Part shown: in pieces, positions 34,695 through 43,112 of the stretch
How positions within the stretch are numbered: position 1 is the first letter of the stretch
Layout of the letters: each line of letters starts with the position of its first letter
Source of the DNA: Bradyrhizobium sp. LTSP885
GTDB lineage: Bacteria > Pseudomonadota > Alphaproteobacteria > Rhizobiales > Xanthobacteraceae
Direction: 5' to 3'
Assembly: GCF_000938305.1 (NCBI RefSeq)
Contig: NZ_JYMT01000042.1
Span: 614,424 to 678,423, forward strand
DNA: 64,000 bases
Notes under the pieces: model-generated
Databases searched by the model: none
The model's input: the letters and a program-made list of their open reading frames with translations, nothing else
Told to the model about the DNA's origin: nothing
Made by a program: the position numbers and the translations under genes

Positions 34695-34898
34695 CTACTT
34701 CTTTTTCTTGGCCTTCGCCTTGAGGTCGCGCTCGCGCCCCTTGATCTCTTTTTCCAGCGTCCGCAGCGAGCCCTTGAGATCGCCCTGCGACTGCAGCAGC
34801 GCGTGCGCGTGGTCGCGGAGAACCTTGAGGTCCTCAAGCTTGGTCCGCGGATTCTTCAGCGCCTGATTGATGGCGGTACCATAGGCAACAATGATCAT
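34695..34898 (-). CDS. GDL-motif (DUF1843-like) precursor peptide, 67 residues
   Basis: ATG at 34898 with an excellent ggaggaattgcc upstream gives MIIVAYGTAINQALKNPRTK, then a helical middle with SQGDLKGSLRTLEKEIKGRE, ending KAKAKKKK. The YG(T)AI opening and GDL at residues 39-41 fit DUF1843-type peptides as I remember them. The radical SAM gene starts 9 nt downstream. Likely a ribosomally made, post-translationally modified peptide; no cleavage site or Cys is obvious. Candidate modified residues are the aromatic Tyr6, the Asn/Asp/Lys near the GDL, and Lys residues of the tail. Confidence 0.8.
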   Translation of the reverse strand: MIIVAYGTAINQALKNPRTKLEDLKVLRDHAHALLQSQGDLKGSLRTLEKEIKGRERDLKAKAKKKK

Positions 34899-34977
34899 GG
34901 CAATTCCTCCAAACATTTACAGGTTGTATAATTATCGTATGATTGCATAAGTTGAGAAGAGTGTCCAGCGAACGCGG

Positions 34978-35667
34978 ATGACCCATCACCTTCCCGGAAT
35001 CGTGCGAGCCTTTCACGAGGGAACCGAGGAACTCTCCGAGGCAGCGATCGAGCGCGCGCTGAGAATTGCGCGCGCGGGGCAACAGCCGGGCGGGCTCACC
35101 AGCCTGCTGCGTCGCTTTGGAAACCAGAATTTTTCGTTTGCCGGCACCTCGTTTCGCGAAATCCGCGAAATCGTCCGCTGTGTCGCACCTGAGCCCGGCA
35201 AGTTATTCTGCGATGCCGGCGCGGGCTACGGCCACGTGGTGTTCTACCTCGCCTGCGTCACCGACTGCCGCGTTCGCGCGATCGAGATTGTCCCGCAACG
35301 TTGCGCCGCGATGCTGCGAACGCAACGCCAGCTCGGCCTCACCGATGTCGATGTCGTCCACGGCGACGCACTCGCGGCGAGCTATCAGGACGTCAGCTAT
35401 TTGTTTCTGAACAATCCCTTCTTCCCCGACCTCGCCCGGCAATTCGTGCGCAAGCTGGTCGTGTCGGGGGCGGCAGGGCTGACCGTGATCGCCATCAACA
35501 ACATCGTCGATGTGCTGCGCGACCACACGGCGTTCACCGAGCTCAAAGTCGACGCCGATATTCCGAATTATCGGTTCGGCGTCTTTCGCCTCCGGCACCT
35601 TGCGCAGGCCAAGGCGCGGACCAGAGCCGCTACACCAGCCGCGACTGCACCACGGCAGCCTGAATGA
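34978..35667 (+). CDS. class I SAM-dependent methyltransferase-like protein
   Basis: 229 residues. Central motif GKLFCDAGAGYGHVVFYLAC is a SAM-binding glycine loop; IEIVPQRCAAMLRTQRQLG gives the acidic motif II. LFLNNPFFPDLARQFVRKLV and a Leu-rich C-terminus complete a Rossmann methyltransferase. The N-terminal ~60 residues (GIVRAFHEGTEELSEAAIER) are helical. It is divergent from the peptide operon with 79 nt between starts, and the shared AT-rich region has a TATAAT at 34927. Its 3' end overlaps that of pyrG by 38 nt, tail to tail. A role in modifying the same peptide is a guess. Confidence 0.75.
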   Translation: MTHHLPGIVRAFHEGTEELSEAAIERALRIARAGQQPGGLTSLLRRFGNQNFSFAGTSFREIREIVRCVAPEPGKLFCDAGAGYGHVVFYLACVTDCRVRAIEIVPQRCAAMLRTQRQLGLTDVDVVHGDALAASYQDVSYLFLNNPFFPDLARQFVRKLVVSGAAGLTVIAINNIVDVLRDHTAFTELKVDADIPNYRFGVFRLRHLAQAKARTRAATPAATAPRQPE

Positions 35668-37261
35668 ACGAGGCGAACAGCGGGTGCGGCTCGAACGGCC
35701 GCGACTTCAGCTCGGGATGGAACTGGACGCCGATGAACCAGGGATGGTCCTCATACTCGACGATCTCCGGCAGCACCCCGTCGGGCGAGAGCCCTGAGAA
35801 GCGCAGGCCGTGCTGTTCGAGCCGGTCCTTGTAGGCGGTGTTGACCTCGTAGCGATGGCGGTGCCGCTCGGAAATCTCGGTCGCGCCACCATAGACCTGC
35901 GAGACGCGGCTGCCGCGGGTCAGGGCCGCCGGATAGGCGCCGAGCCGCATGGTGCCGCCGAGATCGCCGGCCTTGGAACGCTTCTCCAGCTCGTTGCCGC
36001 GTAGCCATTCCGTCATCAGGCCGACCAGCGGCTCCTTGGTCGGGCCGAACTCGGTCGAGTTGGCGTCCTCGATGCCGACCAGATTGCGCGCCGCCTCGAT
36101 GACAGCCATCTGCATGCCGAAGCAGATGCCGAAATACGGCACGTCGCGCTCGCGCGCGAACTGCGCCGCACGGATCTTGCCCTCGGCGCCGCGCTGGCCG
36201 AAGCCGCCGGGCACCAGGATGCCGTTGACGTGCTCCAGGAACGGCGCCGGGTCCTCGTTCTCGAACACCTCGCTCTCGATCCAGTCGAGATTGACCTTCA
36301 CCTTGTTGGCGATGCCGCCATGCGACAGCGCCTCGATCAGCGATTTGTAGGCGTCCTTCATGCCAGTGTATTTGCCGACGATCGCGATCGTCACCGCGCC
36401 TTCCGGATTGCGGACGCGCTCGTTGATGACGTTCCAGCTCTGCAGCGCCGGCGGGATTTTTGCGGTGATGCCGAATGCGGCCAGCACCTCGTCGTCGAGC
36501 CCTGCGGCATGATAGGCCTCCGGGACGGCGTAGATGTTGTCGACGTCGCGCGCCTCGATCACGGCGCTTTCGCGCACGTTGCAGAACAGGCCGAGCTTGC
36601 GGCGCTCCTCCTTGGGGATTTCGCGGTCGCTGCGGCACAGCAGGATGTCCGGCTGGATGCCGATCGAGCGCAGCTCCTTGACCGAATGCTGGGTCGGCTT
36701 TGTCTTGAGTTCTCCGGCACTTGGAATGTACGGCAAAAGCGTCAGATGAATGTAGACTGCGTGGTCGCGCGGCAATTCGGTCTGGAGTTGGCGAATCGCC
36801 TCGAAGAACGGCAAGCCCTCGATGTCGCCGACAGTGCCGCCGATCTCCACCAGCACGAAGTCGTACTCGTCATTGCCCGACAGCACGAACTCCTTGATCG
36901 CGTTGGTGACATGCGGGACCACCTGGATGGTGGCGCCGAGATAGTCGCCGCGGCGTTCCTTGGTGATGATGTCCTGGTAGATGCGCCCGGTCGTGATGTT
37001 GTCGGCCTTGGTGGCCGGCCGCCCGGTGAAACGCTCGTAGTGGCCGAGATCGAGATCGGTCTCGGCGCCATCGTCGGTCACGAACACTTCGCCGTGCTGA
37101 TACGGCGACATCGTTCCGGGATCGAGGTTGAGATAGGGGTCGAGCTTGCGGAGGCGGACCTTGTACCCGCGAGCCTGCAGCAGCGCGCCAAGTGCCGCCG
37201 ATGCCAGACCCTTTCCGAGCGAAGAAACCACGCCGCCGGTGATGAAGATATACCGCGCCAT
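35630..37261 (-). CDS. pyrG: CTP synthase
   Basis: Makes CTP from UTP, ATP and glutamine; cytoplasmic tetramer, regulated by CTP. The 543-residue product begins MARYIFITGGVVSSLGKGLA and has the ATP/UTP-binding synthetase domain (TMSPYQHGEVFVTDDGAETD, DLGHYERFTG). The C-terminal class I glutaminase has GILVPGGFGQRG, the nucleophilic Cys in VPYFGICFGMQMAVIEAARN, and GVQFHPELKSRPFEPHP. The 3' end overlaps the methyltransferase gene. Confidence 0.98.
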   Translation of the reverse strand: MARYIFITGGVVSSLGKGLASAALGALLQARGYKVRLRKLDPYLNLDPGTMSPYQHGEVFVTDDGAETDLDLGHYERFTGRPATKADNITTGRIYQDIITKERRGDYLGATIQVVPHVTNAIKEFVLSGNDEYDFVLVEIGGTVGDIEGLPFFEAIRQLQTELPRDHAVYIHLTLLPYIPSAGELKTKPTQHSVKELRSIGIQPDILLCRSDREIPKEERRKLGLFCNVRESAVIEARDVDNIYAVPEAYHAAGLDDEVLAAFGITAKIPPALQSWNVINERVRNPEGAVTIAIVGKYTGMKDAYKSLIEALSHGGIANKVKVNLDWIESEVFENEDPAPFLEHVNGILVPGGFGQRGAEGKIRAAQFARERDVPYFGICFGMQMAVIEAARNLVGIEDANSTEFGPTKEPLVGLMTEWLRGNELEKRSKAGDLGGTMRLGAYPAALTRGSRVSQVYGGATEISERHRHRYEVNTAYKDRLEQHGLRFSGLSPDGVLPEIVEYEDHPWFIGVQFHPELKSRPFEPHPLFASFIQAAVVQSRLV

Positions 37262-37286
37262 GGGGCTTAACCTTTAATCCGACTGC

Positions 37287-37309
37287 CGCGATTCGCAAAA
37301 CGAATCGCG
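37287..37309. promoter_or_regulatory. hairpin between secG and pyrG
   Basis: Arms cgcgattcg (37287-37295) and cgaatcgcg (37301-37309), loop caaaa. Lies in the 167-nt leader of pyrG on the minus strand. A second weaker hairpin (cccggca/tgccggg) follows at about 37314-37336. There is no U-run, so attenuation, pausing or a binding site are all possible. Confidence 0.45.
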
Positions 37310-37428
37310 ATCCCCCGGCAAGCAATCTGCCGGGCTGTGGGTGACGTTAAATTGAGAGCGATTTCAGAGAAGTAATGGGGGTTTCTGATGCAGGATGCGA
37401 GAGGTGCGTCCTGCATGGCCACCCTGCT

Positions 37429-37821
37429 TTATTGCGACCGCGGCGCCTGCGGGCCGCCAGGGGCCTGCGGAGGCTGCTGTTCGTCGGACTTCTTCAGCGA
37501 ATCGAGGATGCCGCCCGAGGTCGGCGCACTGATCGGAGCAGACGGTCCGGCTGGCTGCGACTGCGCCGGCGCACCGGTGCCGATGATCGAGCTCGGCTGA
37601 CGATTGTAGCCCGCGTACCAGGACAGGAACAGGCTGGTCACGAAGAAGCCTGCCGCCAGCACGGCGGTCGTCCGCGTCAACAGGTTCGCGGTGCCGCGGC
37701 TCGACATGAAGCCGGCGCCGCCACCCATGCCGAGGCCACCGCCTTCGGACTTCTGCAGCAGCACGGAGCCGATCAGAACGGTGACGATCATGAGATGAAT
37801 AACAATAACGACAGTCTGCAT
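37429..37821 (-). CDS. secG: protein translocase subunit SecG
   Basis: Small SecYEG subunit. The ATG at 37821 gives MQTVVIVIHLMIVTVLIGSV (helix 1), then the conserved LLQKSEGGGLGMGGGAGFMS loop, SSRGTANLLTRTTAVLAAGF (helix 2), and a Pro/Gln-rich tail. At 130 residues it is of the alphaproteobacterial long-tailed type. It is upstream of pyrG on the same strand. Confidence 0.95.
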   Translation of the reverse strand: MQTVVIVIHLMIVTVLIGSVLLQKSEGGGLGMGGGAGFMSSRGTANLLTRTTAVLAAGFFVTSLFLSWYAGYNRQPSSIIGTGAPAQSQPAGPSAPISAPTSGGILDSLKKSDEQQPPQAPGGPQAPRSQ

Positions 37822-37989
37822 CGCAAGCCTTCCGTCACAAGCCGCCAAGCGGCCAGACAAACGGCGCTATCGGCTTTGCGGGTTTCGTGAAGTCGCGCCC
37901 TGTTACACGATTGGACCGGGCGTTGTCACCCCCGAGATAGTCGCAGTGTTGACGATGGCAAGCAGCTCCGGCTGCTGACCATCCACACC

Positions 37990-38019
37990 TTGATCTTGGG
38001 CGTCGATTTCTATTATAAT
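37990..38019 (+). promoter_or_regulatory. sigma-70-like promoter of the XRE-cupin gene
   Basis: TTGATC (37990-37995), 18-nt spacer, TATAAT (38014-38019). The ATG at 38026 starts 6 nt after the -10 box, exactly where a transcript start is expected, so the mRNA may be leaderless. No ribosome-binding site precedes the ATG. Confidence 0.7.
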
Positions 38020-38025
38020 TGACAA

Positions 38026-38592
38026 ATGGATGCTTTAGTAGACGACCTCAGCCAACGGCTGGCGCAGCGAATCAGGCTGGAACGCGACGGCAGGGGCTGG
38101 TCATTGGCTGATCTCGCCGAACATTCCGGCGTCTCCAAGGCCACGATCAGCAAGATCGAGCGCGCCGAGGTCAGCCCCACCGCGGTCGTGCTGGTGCGGC
38201 TCGCCTCTGCCTTCGACCTCACCTTGGCCGGGCTGATGCTGCGCGCCGAAGGTCAGGGCGAGCGGCTGTCACGGGCCACGCAGCAGCCGCTCTGGCGCGA
38301 TCCCCAGACAGGGTATCTGCGCAAGCAGGTGTTCAGCCGTCCCGACCATCCGGTCGAACTGGTGCGGGTCGAACTGCCCCCGAAGCAGCGCGTGACCCTG
38401 CCCGCGTCGTCCTACGCCCATATCCGCCAATTGGTCTGGGTCTTGAGCGGCAGCCTCGTCATCACCGAAGGCGGCACGCGCCATGCGCTTGCGGCCGGCG
38501 ATTGCCTTGGCTTCGGTCCGCCCGCGGAGACCACCTTTGCCAACGAAACCAATGCCGCCTGCACCTATGTCGTCGCACTGGCCCGGAGCTGA
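38026..38592 (+). CDS. XRE-family regulator with cupin sensor domain
   Basis: 188 residues. An N-terminal helix-turn-helix domain (ERDGRGWSLADLAEHSGVSK, TISKIERAEVSPTAVVLVRL; residues ~10-65) is fused to a C-terminal cupin barrel (VSRPDHPVELVRVELPPKQR..QLVWVLSGSLVITEGG..AAGDCLGFG). This is the layout of repressors responding to small ligands. It is followed after 3 nt by the GNAT gene, so the pair is an operon, and the GNAT is the likely regulated partner. It lies divergent from secG. The start codon appears leaderless. Confidence 0.92.
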   Translation: MDALVDDLSQRLAQRIRLERDGRGWSLADLAEHSGVSKATISKIERAEVSPTAVVLVRLASAFDLTLAGLMLRAEGQGERLSRATQQPLWRDPQTGYLRKQVFSRPDHPVELVRVELPPKQRVTLPASSYAHIRQLVWVLSGSLVITEGGTRHALAAGDCLGFGPPAETTFANETNAACTYVVALARS

Positions 38593-38595
38593 TGT

Positions 38596-39123
38596 ATGCC
38601 CTCTTTTGTGATCAAGCCGCTGCAAGACCTGCCGCAGATCCGTAACGCGCTCGGCGAATTGCTGGTCGAGACCGTCGCCAGCGGCGGCTCGGTCAGCTTC
38701 ATGCATCCGCTGCCGCTGGATGACGCCCATGCGTTCTGGCAGGGCTCACTCGGTGCGGCCGCGCGCGGCGACCGCGTCGTGCTCGGCGCGTTCGACGGCG
38801 ATGATCTGATCGGCACCGTGACGCTGCTGTTGAAGCTGCCGCCGAACCAGCCGCATCGTGCCGAGATCGCCAAGATGATGACACGCATCGCGTACCGCAA
38901 GCGCGGCGTGGCGACCGCGCTGATGCAGGCGGCCGAGCGGCTCGCGATCGACCACGGGCGCACGCTGCTGGTGCTCGACACCGCCGTCGACGACGGCGCC
39001 GCCCCGCTTTATGAAAGGCTTGGTTTCCAGCTCTCAGGGATCATCCCGGACTACGCGCTGAAGCCGCATGGCGGCCTTACCGGCACGATGATCTACTGGA
39101 AACGAATCGGCGCGGCTGCCTAA
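38596..39123 (+). CDS. GNAT-family N-acetyltransferase
   Basis: 175 residues; the acetyl-CoA-binding segment is AEIAKMMTRIAYRKRGVATA, LMQAAERLAIDHGRTLLVLD, with AAPLYERLGFQLSGIIPDYA near the end. The acceptor is unknown: a small amine, antibiotic or amino acid. It is translationally linked to the XRE-cupin gene (3-nt gap) and its stop overlaps the tpiA stop by 4 nt, tail to tail. Confidence 0.9.
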   Translation: MPSFVIKPLQDLPQIRNALGELLVETVASGGSVSFMHPLPLDDAHAFWQGSLGAAARGDRVVLGAFDGDDLIGTVTLLLKLPPNQPHRAEIAKMMTRIAYRKRGVATALMQAAERLAIDHGRTLLVLDTAVDDGAAPLYERLGFQLSGIIPDYALKPHGGLTGTMIYWKRIGAAA

Positions 39124-39872
39124 CAGCCCGCCGCGATTGCCAGGAAGTCGACGGCCTTCAGGCTGGCGCCGCCGACCAGCGCGCCGTTGACATTGGCGAC
39201 GCCCATCAGCTCGGCTGCGTTCGACGGCTTGACCGATCCGCCATAGAGAATGCGCATCTTGGCGCCCTCCCCGTTGAAGCGATCGGTGAGCACACCCCGG
39301 ATAAACCGATGAACATCCTCGACATCTTTCGCGGTCGGGGTGAGACCCGTGCCGATCGCCCAGACCGGCTCATAGGCCACCACCAGATTGGCCGCGGTCG
39401 AGCCGTCGGGCAGCGAGCCCTTGAGCTGGCTGCCGCAGAGATCGAGGGTCTTGCCGGCATCGCGCTGCTCGCGCGTTTCGCCGATGCAGACGATCGCCGT
39501 CAGGCCTGCCCGCCAGACCGCCTCCGCCTTCTGCCGGACCAAGGCATCGGTTTCGCCATGGTCGGCACGGCGCTCGGAATGGCCGACAATGATGGCAGCC
39601 GCCCCCAGATCGGCGAACATCTCCGCAGACAGGTCGCCAGTGTGGGCGCCCGATGCCTTGGGATGGCAATCCTGGGCTCCGACCGCGACCTTGCTGCCGC
39701 GCGCCTTGTCGGCAAAGGCCCCGATCAGCGTCGCCGGCGGGCAGACCAGCAGATCGGCCTTCCCGGCCACGGCGGCAGCCCCCGCCAGCATCGCCTCGAA
39801 CTCGGCCATGGCGGATTTCAGGCCGTTCATCTTCCAATTGCCGGCAATCAGTGGCCGAATAGCGTCGGTCAT
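39120..39872 (-). CDS. tpiA: triose-phosphate isomerase
   Basis: Interconverts dihydroxyacetone phosphate and glyceraldehyde 3-phosphate. The 250-residue product starts MTDAIRPLIAGNWKMNGLKS with the catalytic Lys. The electrophile His lies in IIVGHSERRADHGE, the catalytic Glu in VVAYEPVWAIGTGLTPT, and phosphate-binding loops are RILYGGSVKPSNAAELM and NVNGALVGGASLKAVDF. An in-frame ATG 21 nt upstream is less likely. It is divergent from ppiD. Confidence 0.98.
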   Translation of the reverse strand: MTDAIRPLIAGNWKMNGLKSAMAEFEAMLAGAAAVAGKADLLVCPPATLIGAFADKARGSKVAVGAQDCHPKASGAHTGDLSAEMFADLGAAAIIVGHSERRADHGETDALVRQKAEAVWRAGLTAIVCIGETREQRDAGKTLDLCGSQLKGSLPDGSTAANLVVAYEPVWAIGTGLTPTAKDVEDVHRFIRGVLTDRFNGEGAKMRILYGGSVKPSNAAELMGVANVNGALVGGASLKAVDFLAIAAGC

Positions 39873-40113
39873 GTCAGGATTCCCATCGATCAAGCGTGCT
39901 CCATGCGCTAGCAGAGGTGAGCCTTGACTTCCAGAGACCGGCCCTGCATTGGCCGGGCGACTATTAACCGCTTCAATCCGTCCGCGGCCCCAGGTTGCGG
40001 GCGAACCGCCACCACTTTATGATGGCTTTTCAATTCGGTGACGCCCTGCTGCGGGACTTCAGTTTCCGCCTTGGGCACGACCCGGTTCCCCTCCTGTAAA
40101 ACAAGTTGGACCC

Positions 40114-42015
40114 ATGCTTCGAGGAATGCGGAAAGCCTCATCAAACTGGCTCGGCAAGACGATTATGGCCGTGGTGATGGGCGTTTTGATCGTCAGTTTC
40201 GGTGTTTGGGGCATTGCCGACATCTTCAAGGGCTTTGGCCAGTCGACGCTGGCCAAGATCGGCAGCACCGAGATTTCGGCTGAGCAGTTCCGCCAGATCT
40301 ACACCGACCGCCTGCAGCAGCTCGGTCGCCAGTTCGGCAAACCCCTGAGCCCCGACCAGGCGCGGGCCTTCGGGCTTGACCGGCAGGTGCTGCAACAGAC
40401 CCTGGCCGAAGCCGCGATGGACGAGGAGGCGCGCCGCATGGGCCTCAACCAGTCCAACGAAGAGGTGCTGCGCACGATCTACAACGATCCGAACTTCAAG
40501 GGGCTCAACGGCCAGTTCGATGCGCAACGCTTCCAGTCGGTGATCCGCAACTTCGGCTTCACGGAAGGCCGCTACATCGCCGAGCAGCGTCGCGTCGGCC
40601 TGCGGCGGCAGATCGCCAGCACCATCTCGTCCGGGGTCGAGCCGTCAAAGTCGATGATCGAGGCGCTGACGCGCTTCCAGAACGAACAGCGCTCGATCGA
40701 CTACGTTAAGCTCGACGCCGCCCAGGCCGGCACGATCGAGACGCCCTCGCCCGAGGCGCTCGCGGCCTATTTCGAGGATCACAAGGTCCAGTTCCGCGCG
40801 CCCGAATACCGCAAGATTGCCTTCGTCGCGATCACGCCCGAAGCGATCGGCAAATGGGAAACCGTCTCCGACGACGACGCCAGGAAGCTGTTCGAGCAGC
40901 GCCGCGACCAGATCAGCACGCCGGAGAAGCGCGAGGTCTCGCAGATCGTGTTCCCGAACGTCGACGAGGCGCAGGCGGCGCGCACCCGCATGACGTCCGG
41001 CACCTCGTTCGACGACATCGCCAATGAACGCAAGCTCAATGTGTCCGACGTCAATCTCGGCCTGGTGACAAAATCGGCGATCCTCGATCCGGCCGTTGGC
41101 GATGCCGCCTTCGCGCTGCCATCGGGCGACATCAGCCAACCGGTGCAGGGACGCTTCGGCGTGGCGCTGGTCAAGGTCGGCAAGATCGAGCCCGGCGTGA
41201 CGCCGAGCTATGAAAGCTTCGCCCAGCAGATCAAGAACCAGATCGCCAGCGAGCGCGCCCGCACCAAGGTCGCCGAGCTGCGCGACAAGATGGAAGACGA
41301 GCGCGGCGGCGGCGCCGGCGTGCTCGAGGCTGCCCAGAAGCTCGGGCTGACGCCTGTTACAATCGACGCGGTCGACCGTTCGGGCCGGCTGCCGGACGGC
41401 CAGCTCGCGCCGATCCCGCCCAAACTCGAATTGGTGTCGCAGGCCTTCAACAGCGACGTCGGCGTCGACAATGACCCGATCCAGTTCAATGCCGGCTATG
41501 TCTGGTACGACGTGCTTGGCGTTACGCCGTCGCGCGAGCGCAACCTCGACGAGGTCCGTCCCCAGGTCGAGGCGAAATGGCGCGAGGACCAGATCTCGAC
41601 CAAGCTGCGCGCCAAGGCGACCGAGATCGTCCAGAAGCTCGACACCGGCGGCAAGCTCGCCGACGAGGCGACTGCTGTCGGCGCCAAGGTCGAGACATCA
41701 GCCAACTTCCAGCGCGACGCGTCGCTGCCTGGCGTGCCGGCCGCCGTGGTCACCGCGGCGTTCCGCACCGCCAAGGACAGTGACGGACAGACGCCTGCCG
41801 CGGGTGGCAGCGAATGGATCGTATTCCGCGTCACCGACGTCACGGTGCCGCCGGTCGACTTCGCCTCCAACGAGGTCAAGAAGCTCCAGGAAGCCGTGCG
41901 GCGCTCGTTGAGCGACGAGCAGGTCGCGCAATACGTCACGAAAATCGAGGCCGACATCGGCATGACCGTCAACGAGGCCGCCTTCGCACAGGTGACAGGC
42001 GCAAACAGCAATTGA
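40114..42015 (+). CDS. ppiD: PpiD/SurA-N-type peptidyl-prolyl isomerase, periplasmic folding factor
   Basis: 633 residues. A membrane anchor at ~10-40 (SSNWLGKTIMAVVMGVLIVS), then the SurA-N chaperone region (QQLGRQFGKPLSPDQARAFG, LDRQVLQQTLAEAAMDEEAR), a parvulin-like centre (KREVSQIVFPNVDEAQAART, GDAAFALPSGDISQPVQGRF) and a large C-terminal domain. It is probably anchored facing the periplasm and escorts outer-membrane and secreted proteins. The parvulin domain may be degenerate, so isomerase activity is unproven. It heads a run leading to the trp genes. Confidence 0.9.
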   Translation: MLRGMRKASSNWLGKTIMAVVMGVLIVSFGVWGIADIFKGFGQSTLAKIGSTEISAEQFRQIYTDRLQQLGRQFGKPLSPDQARAFGLDRQVLQQTLAEAAMDEEARRMGLNQSNEEVLRTIYNDPNFKGLNGQFDAQRFQSVIRNFGFTEGRYIAEQRRVGLRRQIASTISSGVEPSKSMIEALTRFQNEQRSIDYVKLDAAQAGTIETPSPEALAAYFEDHKVQFRAPEYRKIAFVAITPEAIGKWETVSDDDARKLFEQRRDQISTPEKREVSQIVFPNVDEAQAARTRMTSGTSFDDIANERKLNVSDVNLGLVTKSAILDPAVGDAAFALPSGDISQPVQGRFGVALVKVGKIEPGVTPSYESFAQQIKNQIASERARTKVAELRDKMEDERGGGAGVLEAAQKLGLTPVTIDAVDRSGRLPDGQLAPIPPKLELVSQAFNSDVGVDNDPIQFNAGYVWYDVLGVTPSRERNLDEVRPQVEAKWREDQISTKLRAKATEIVQKLDTGGKLADEATAVGAKVETSANFQRDASLPGVPAAVVTAAFRTAKDSDGQTPAAGGSEWIVFRVTDVTVPPVDFASNEVKKLQEAVRRSLSDEQVAQYVTKIEADIGMTVNEAAFAQVTGANSN

Positions 42016-42064
42016 GCATGCTCTCCGCGCAAACGCGTTCCGCGTTTGTCGCGCGAAGCATGCC
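42016..42064. repeat. palindromic repeat between ppiD and trpD
   Basis: gcatgct ... agcatgc with inner cgcgcaaacgcg/cgcgtttgtcgcgcg arms and a ttc centre, starting 1 nt after the ppiD stop codon. It is a recurring Bradyrhizobium-type hairpin (from memory) and may terminate or attenuate transcription from ppiD into trpD. Confidence 0.65.
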
Positions 42065-42088
42065 CCAGCAACAGACCTGAGCCAGCGA

Positions 42089-43102
42089 ATGGACGACCTG
42101 AAATCGATCATTGGAAAAGTCGCCACCGGCGCCACGCTGACGCGTGACGAGGCGGCGTCGGCCTTCAACAGCATGATGTCGGGCGAAGCCACGCCCTCGC
42201 AGATGGGCGGGCTCTTGATGGCGCTGCGCGTGCGTGGCGAAACCGTCGACGAGATCACCGGCGCCGTTGCGGCGATGCGCGGCAAGATGCTGCGGGTCGA
42301 GGCGCCGGCGGACGCCGTCGATATCGTCGGCACCGGCGGCGACGGTTCCGGCTCGGTCAACGTCTCCACCTGCGCCTCCTTCATCGTTGCCGGCGCCGGC
42401 GTATCAGTTGCAAAGCACGGCAATCGCGCGCTGTCGTCGCGTTCGGGTTCAGCCGATGTGCTGGCCTCGCTCGGCGTCAAGCTCGACCTCACGCCGGAGC
42501 GCGTCGGGCGCTGCATCTCGGAGGCCGGAATCGGCTTCATGTTCGCGCCCGCGCATCATCCCGCGATGAAGAATGTCGGCCCGACCCGGGTCGAGCTCGC
42601 TACCCGCACCATCTTCAATCTGCTCGGTCCGCTGTCGAACCCGGCCGGCGTCAGGCGGCAGATGGTCGGCGTGTTCTCGCGGCAATGGGTGCAGCCGCTC
42701 GCCCAGGTTCTGAAGAATCTCGGCGCCGACAAGGTCTGGGTCGTGCACGGCTCTGACGGACTCGACGAGATCACCCTCACCGGCCCGACCTTCGTCGCCA
42801 GTCTCGAGAATGGCGAGATCAGGACCTTCGAGGTGACGCCTGACGATGCCGGCCTCGGCCGCGTCGGCGGCGAGGCGCTGAAGGGCGGCGATGCCGATGC
42901 CAACGCGATCGCGCTCGCAAGCGTACTTCAGGGCAAGCCGAGCGCCTTTCGCGATGTCGCGCTGTTGAACGCCGCCGCCGCGTTGATCGTGGCCGGCCGC
43001 GCCAAGGATTTGAAGGAAGGCGTCGCGATCGGCGTGCAGTCGCTCGACAGCGGCGCGGCGGCGGCGCGGCTCAAGCATCTGGTCGCGGTTTCCAACAGCT
43101 AG
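42089..43102 (+). CDS. trpD: anthranilate phosphoribosyltransferase
   Basis: Second enzyme of tryptophan synthesis. The 337-residue product has the PRPP-binding DIVGTGGDGSGSVNVSTCAS, VAKHGNRALSSRSGSADVLA, and GIGFMFAPAHHPAMKNVGPT, followed by RTIFNLLGPLSNPAGVRRQM. It begins 73 nt after ppiD, separated by a hairpin repeat, and its stop is 10 nt from trpC. Confidence 0.98.
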   Translation: MDDLKSIIGKVATGATLTRDEAASAFNSMMSGEATPSQMGGLLMALRVRGETVDEITGAVAAMRGKMLRVEAPADAVDIVGTGGDGSGSVNVSTCASFIVAGAGVSVAKHGNRALSSRSGSADVLASLGVKLDLTPERVGRCISEAGIGFMFAPAHHPAMKNVGPTRVELATRTIFNLLGPLSNPAGVRRQMVGVFSRQWVQPLAQVLKNLGADKVWVVHGSDGLDEITLTGPTFVASLENGEIRTFEVTPDDAGLGRVGGEALKGGDADANAIALASVLQGKPSAFRDVALLNAAAALIVAGRAKDLKEGVAIGVQSLDSGAAAARLKHLVAVSNS

Positions 43103-43112
43103 GCATGATCCG

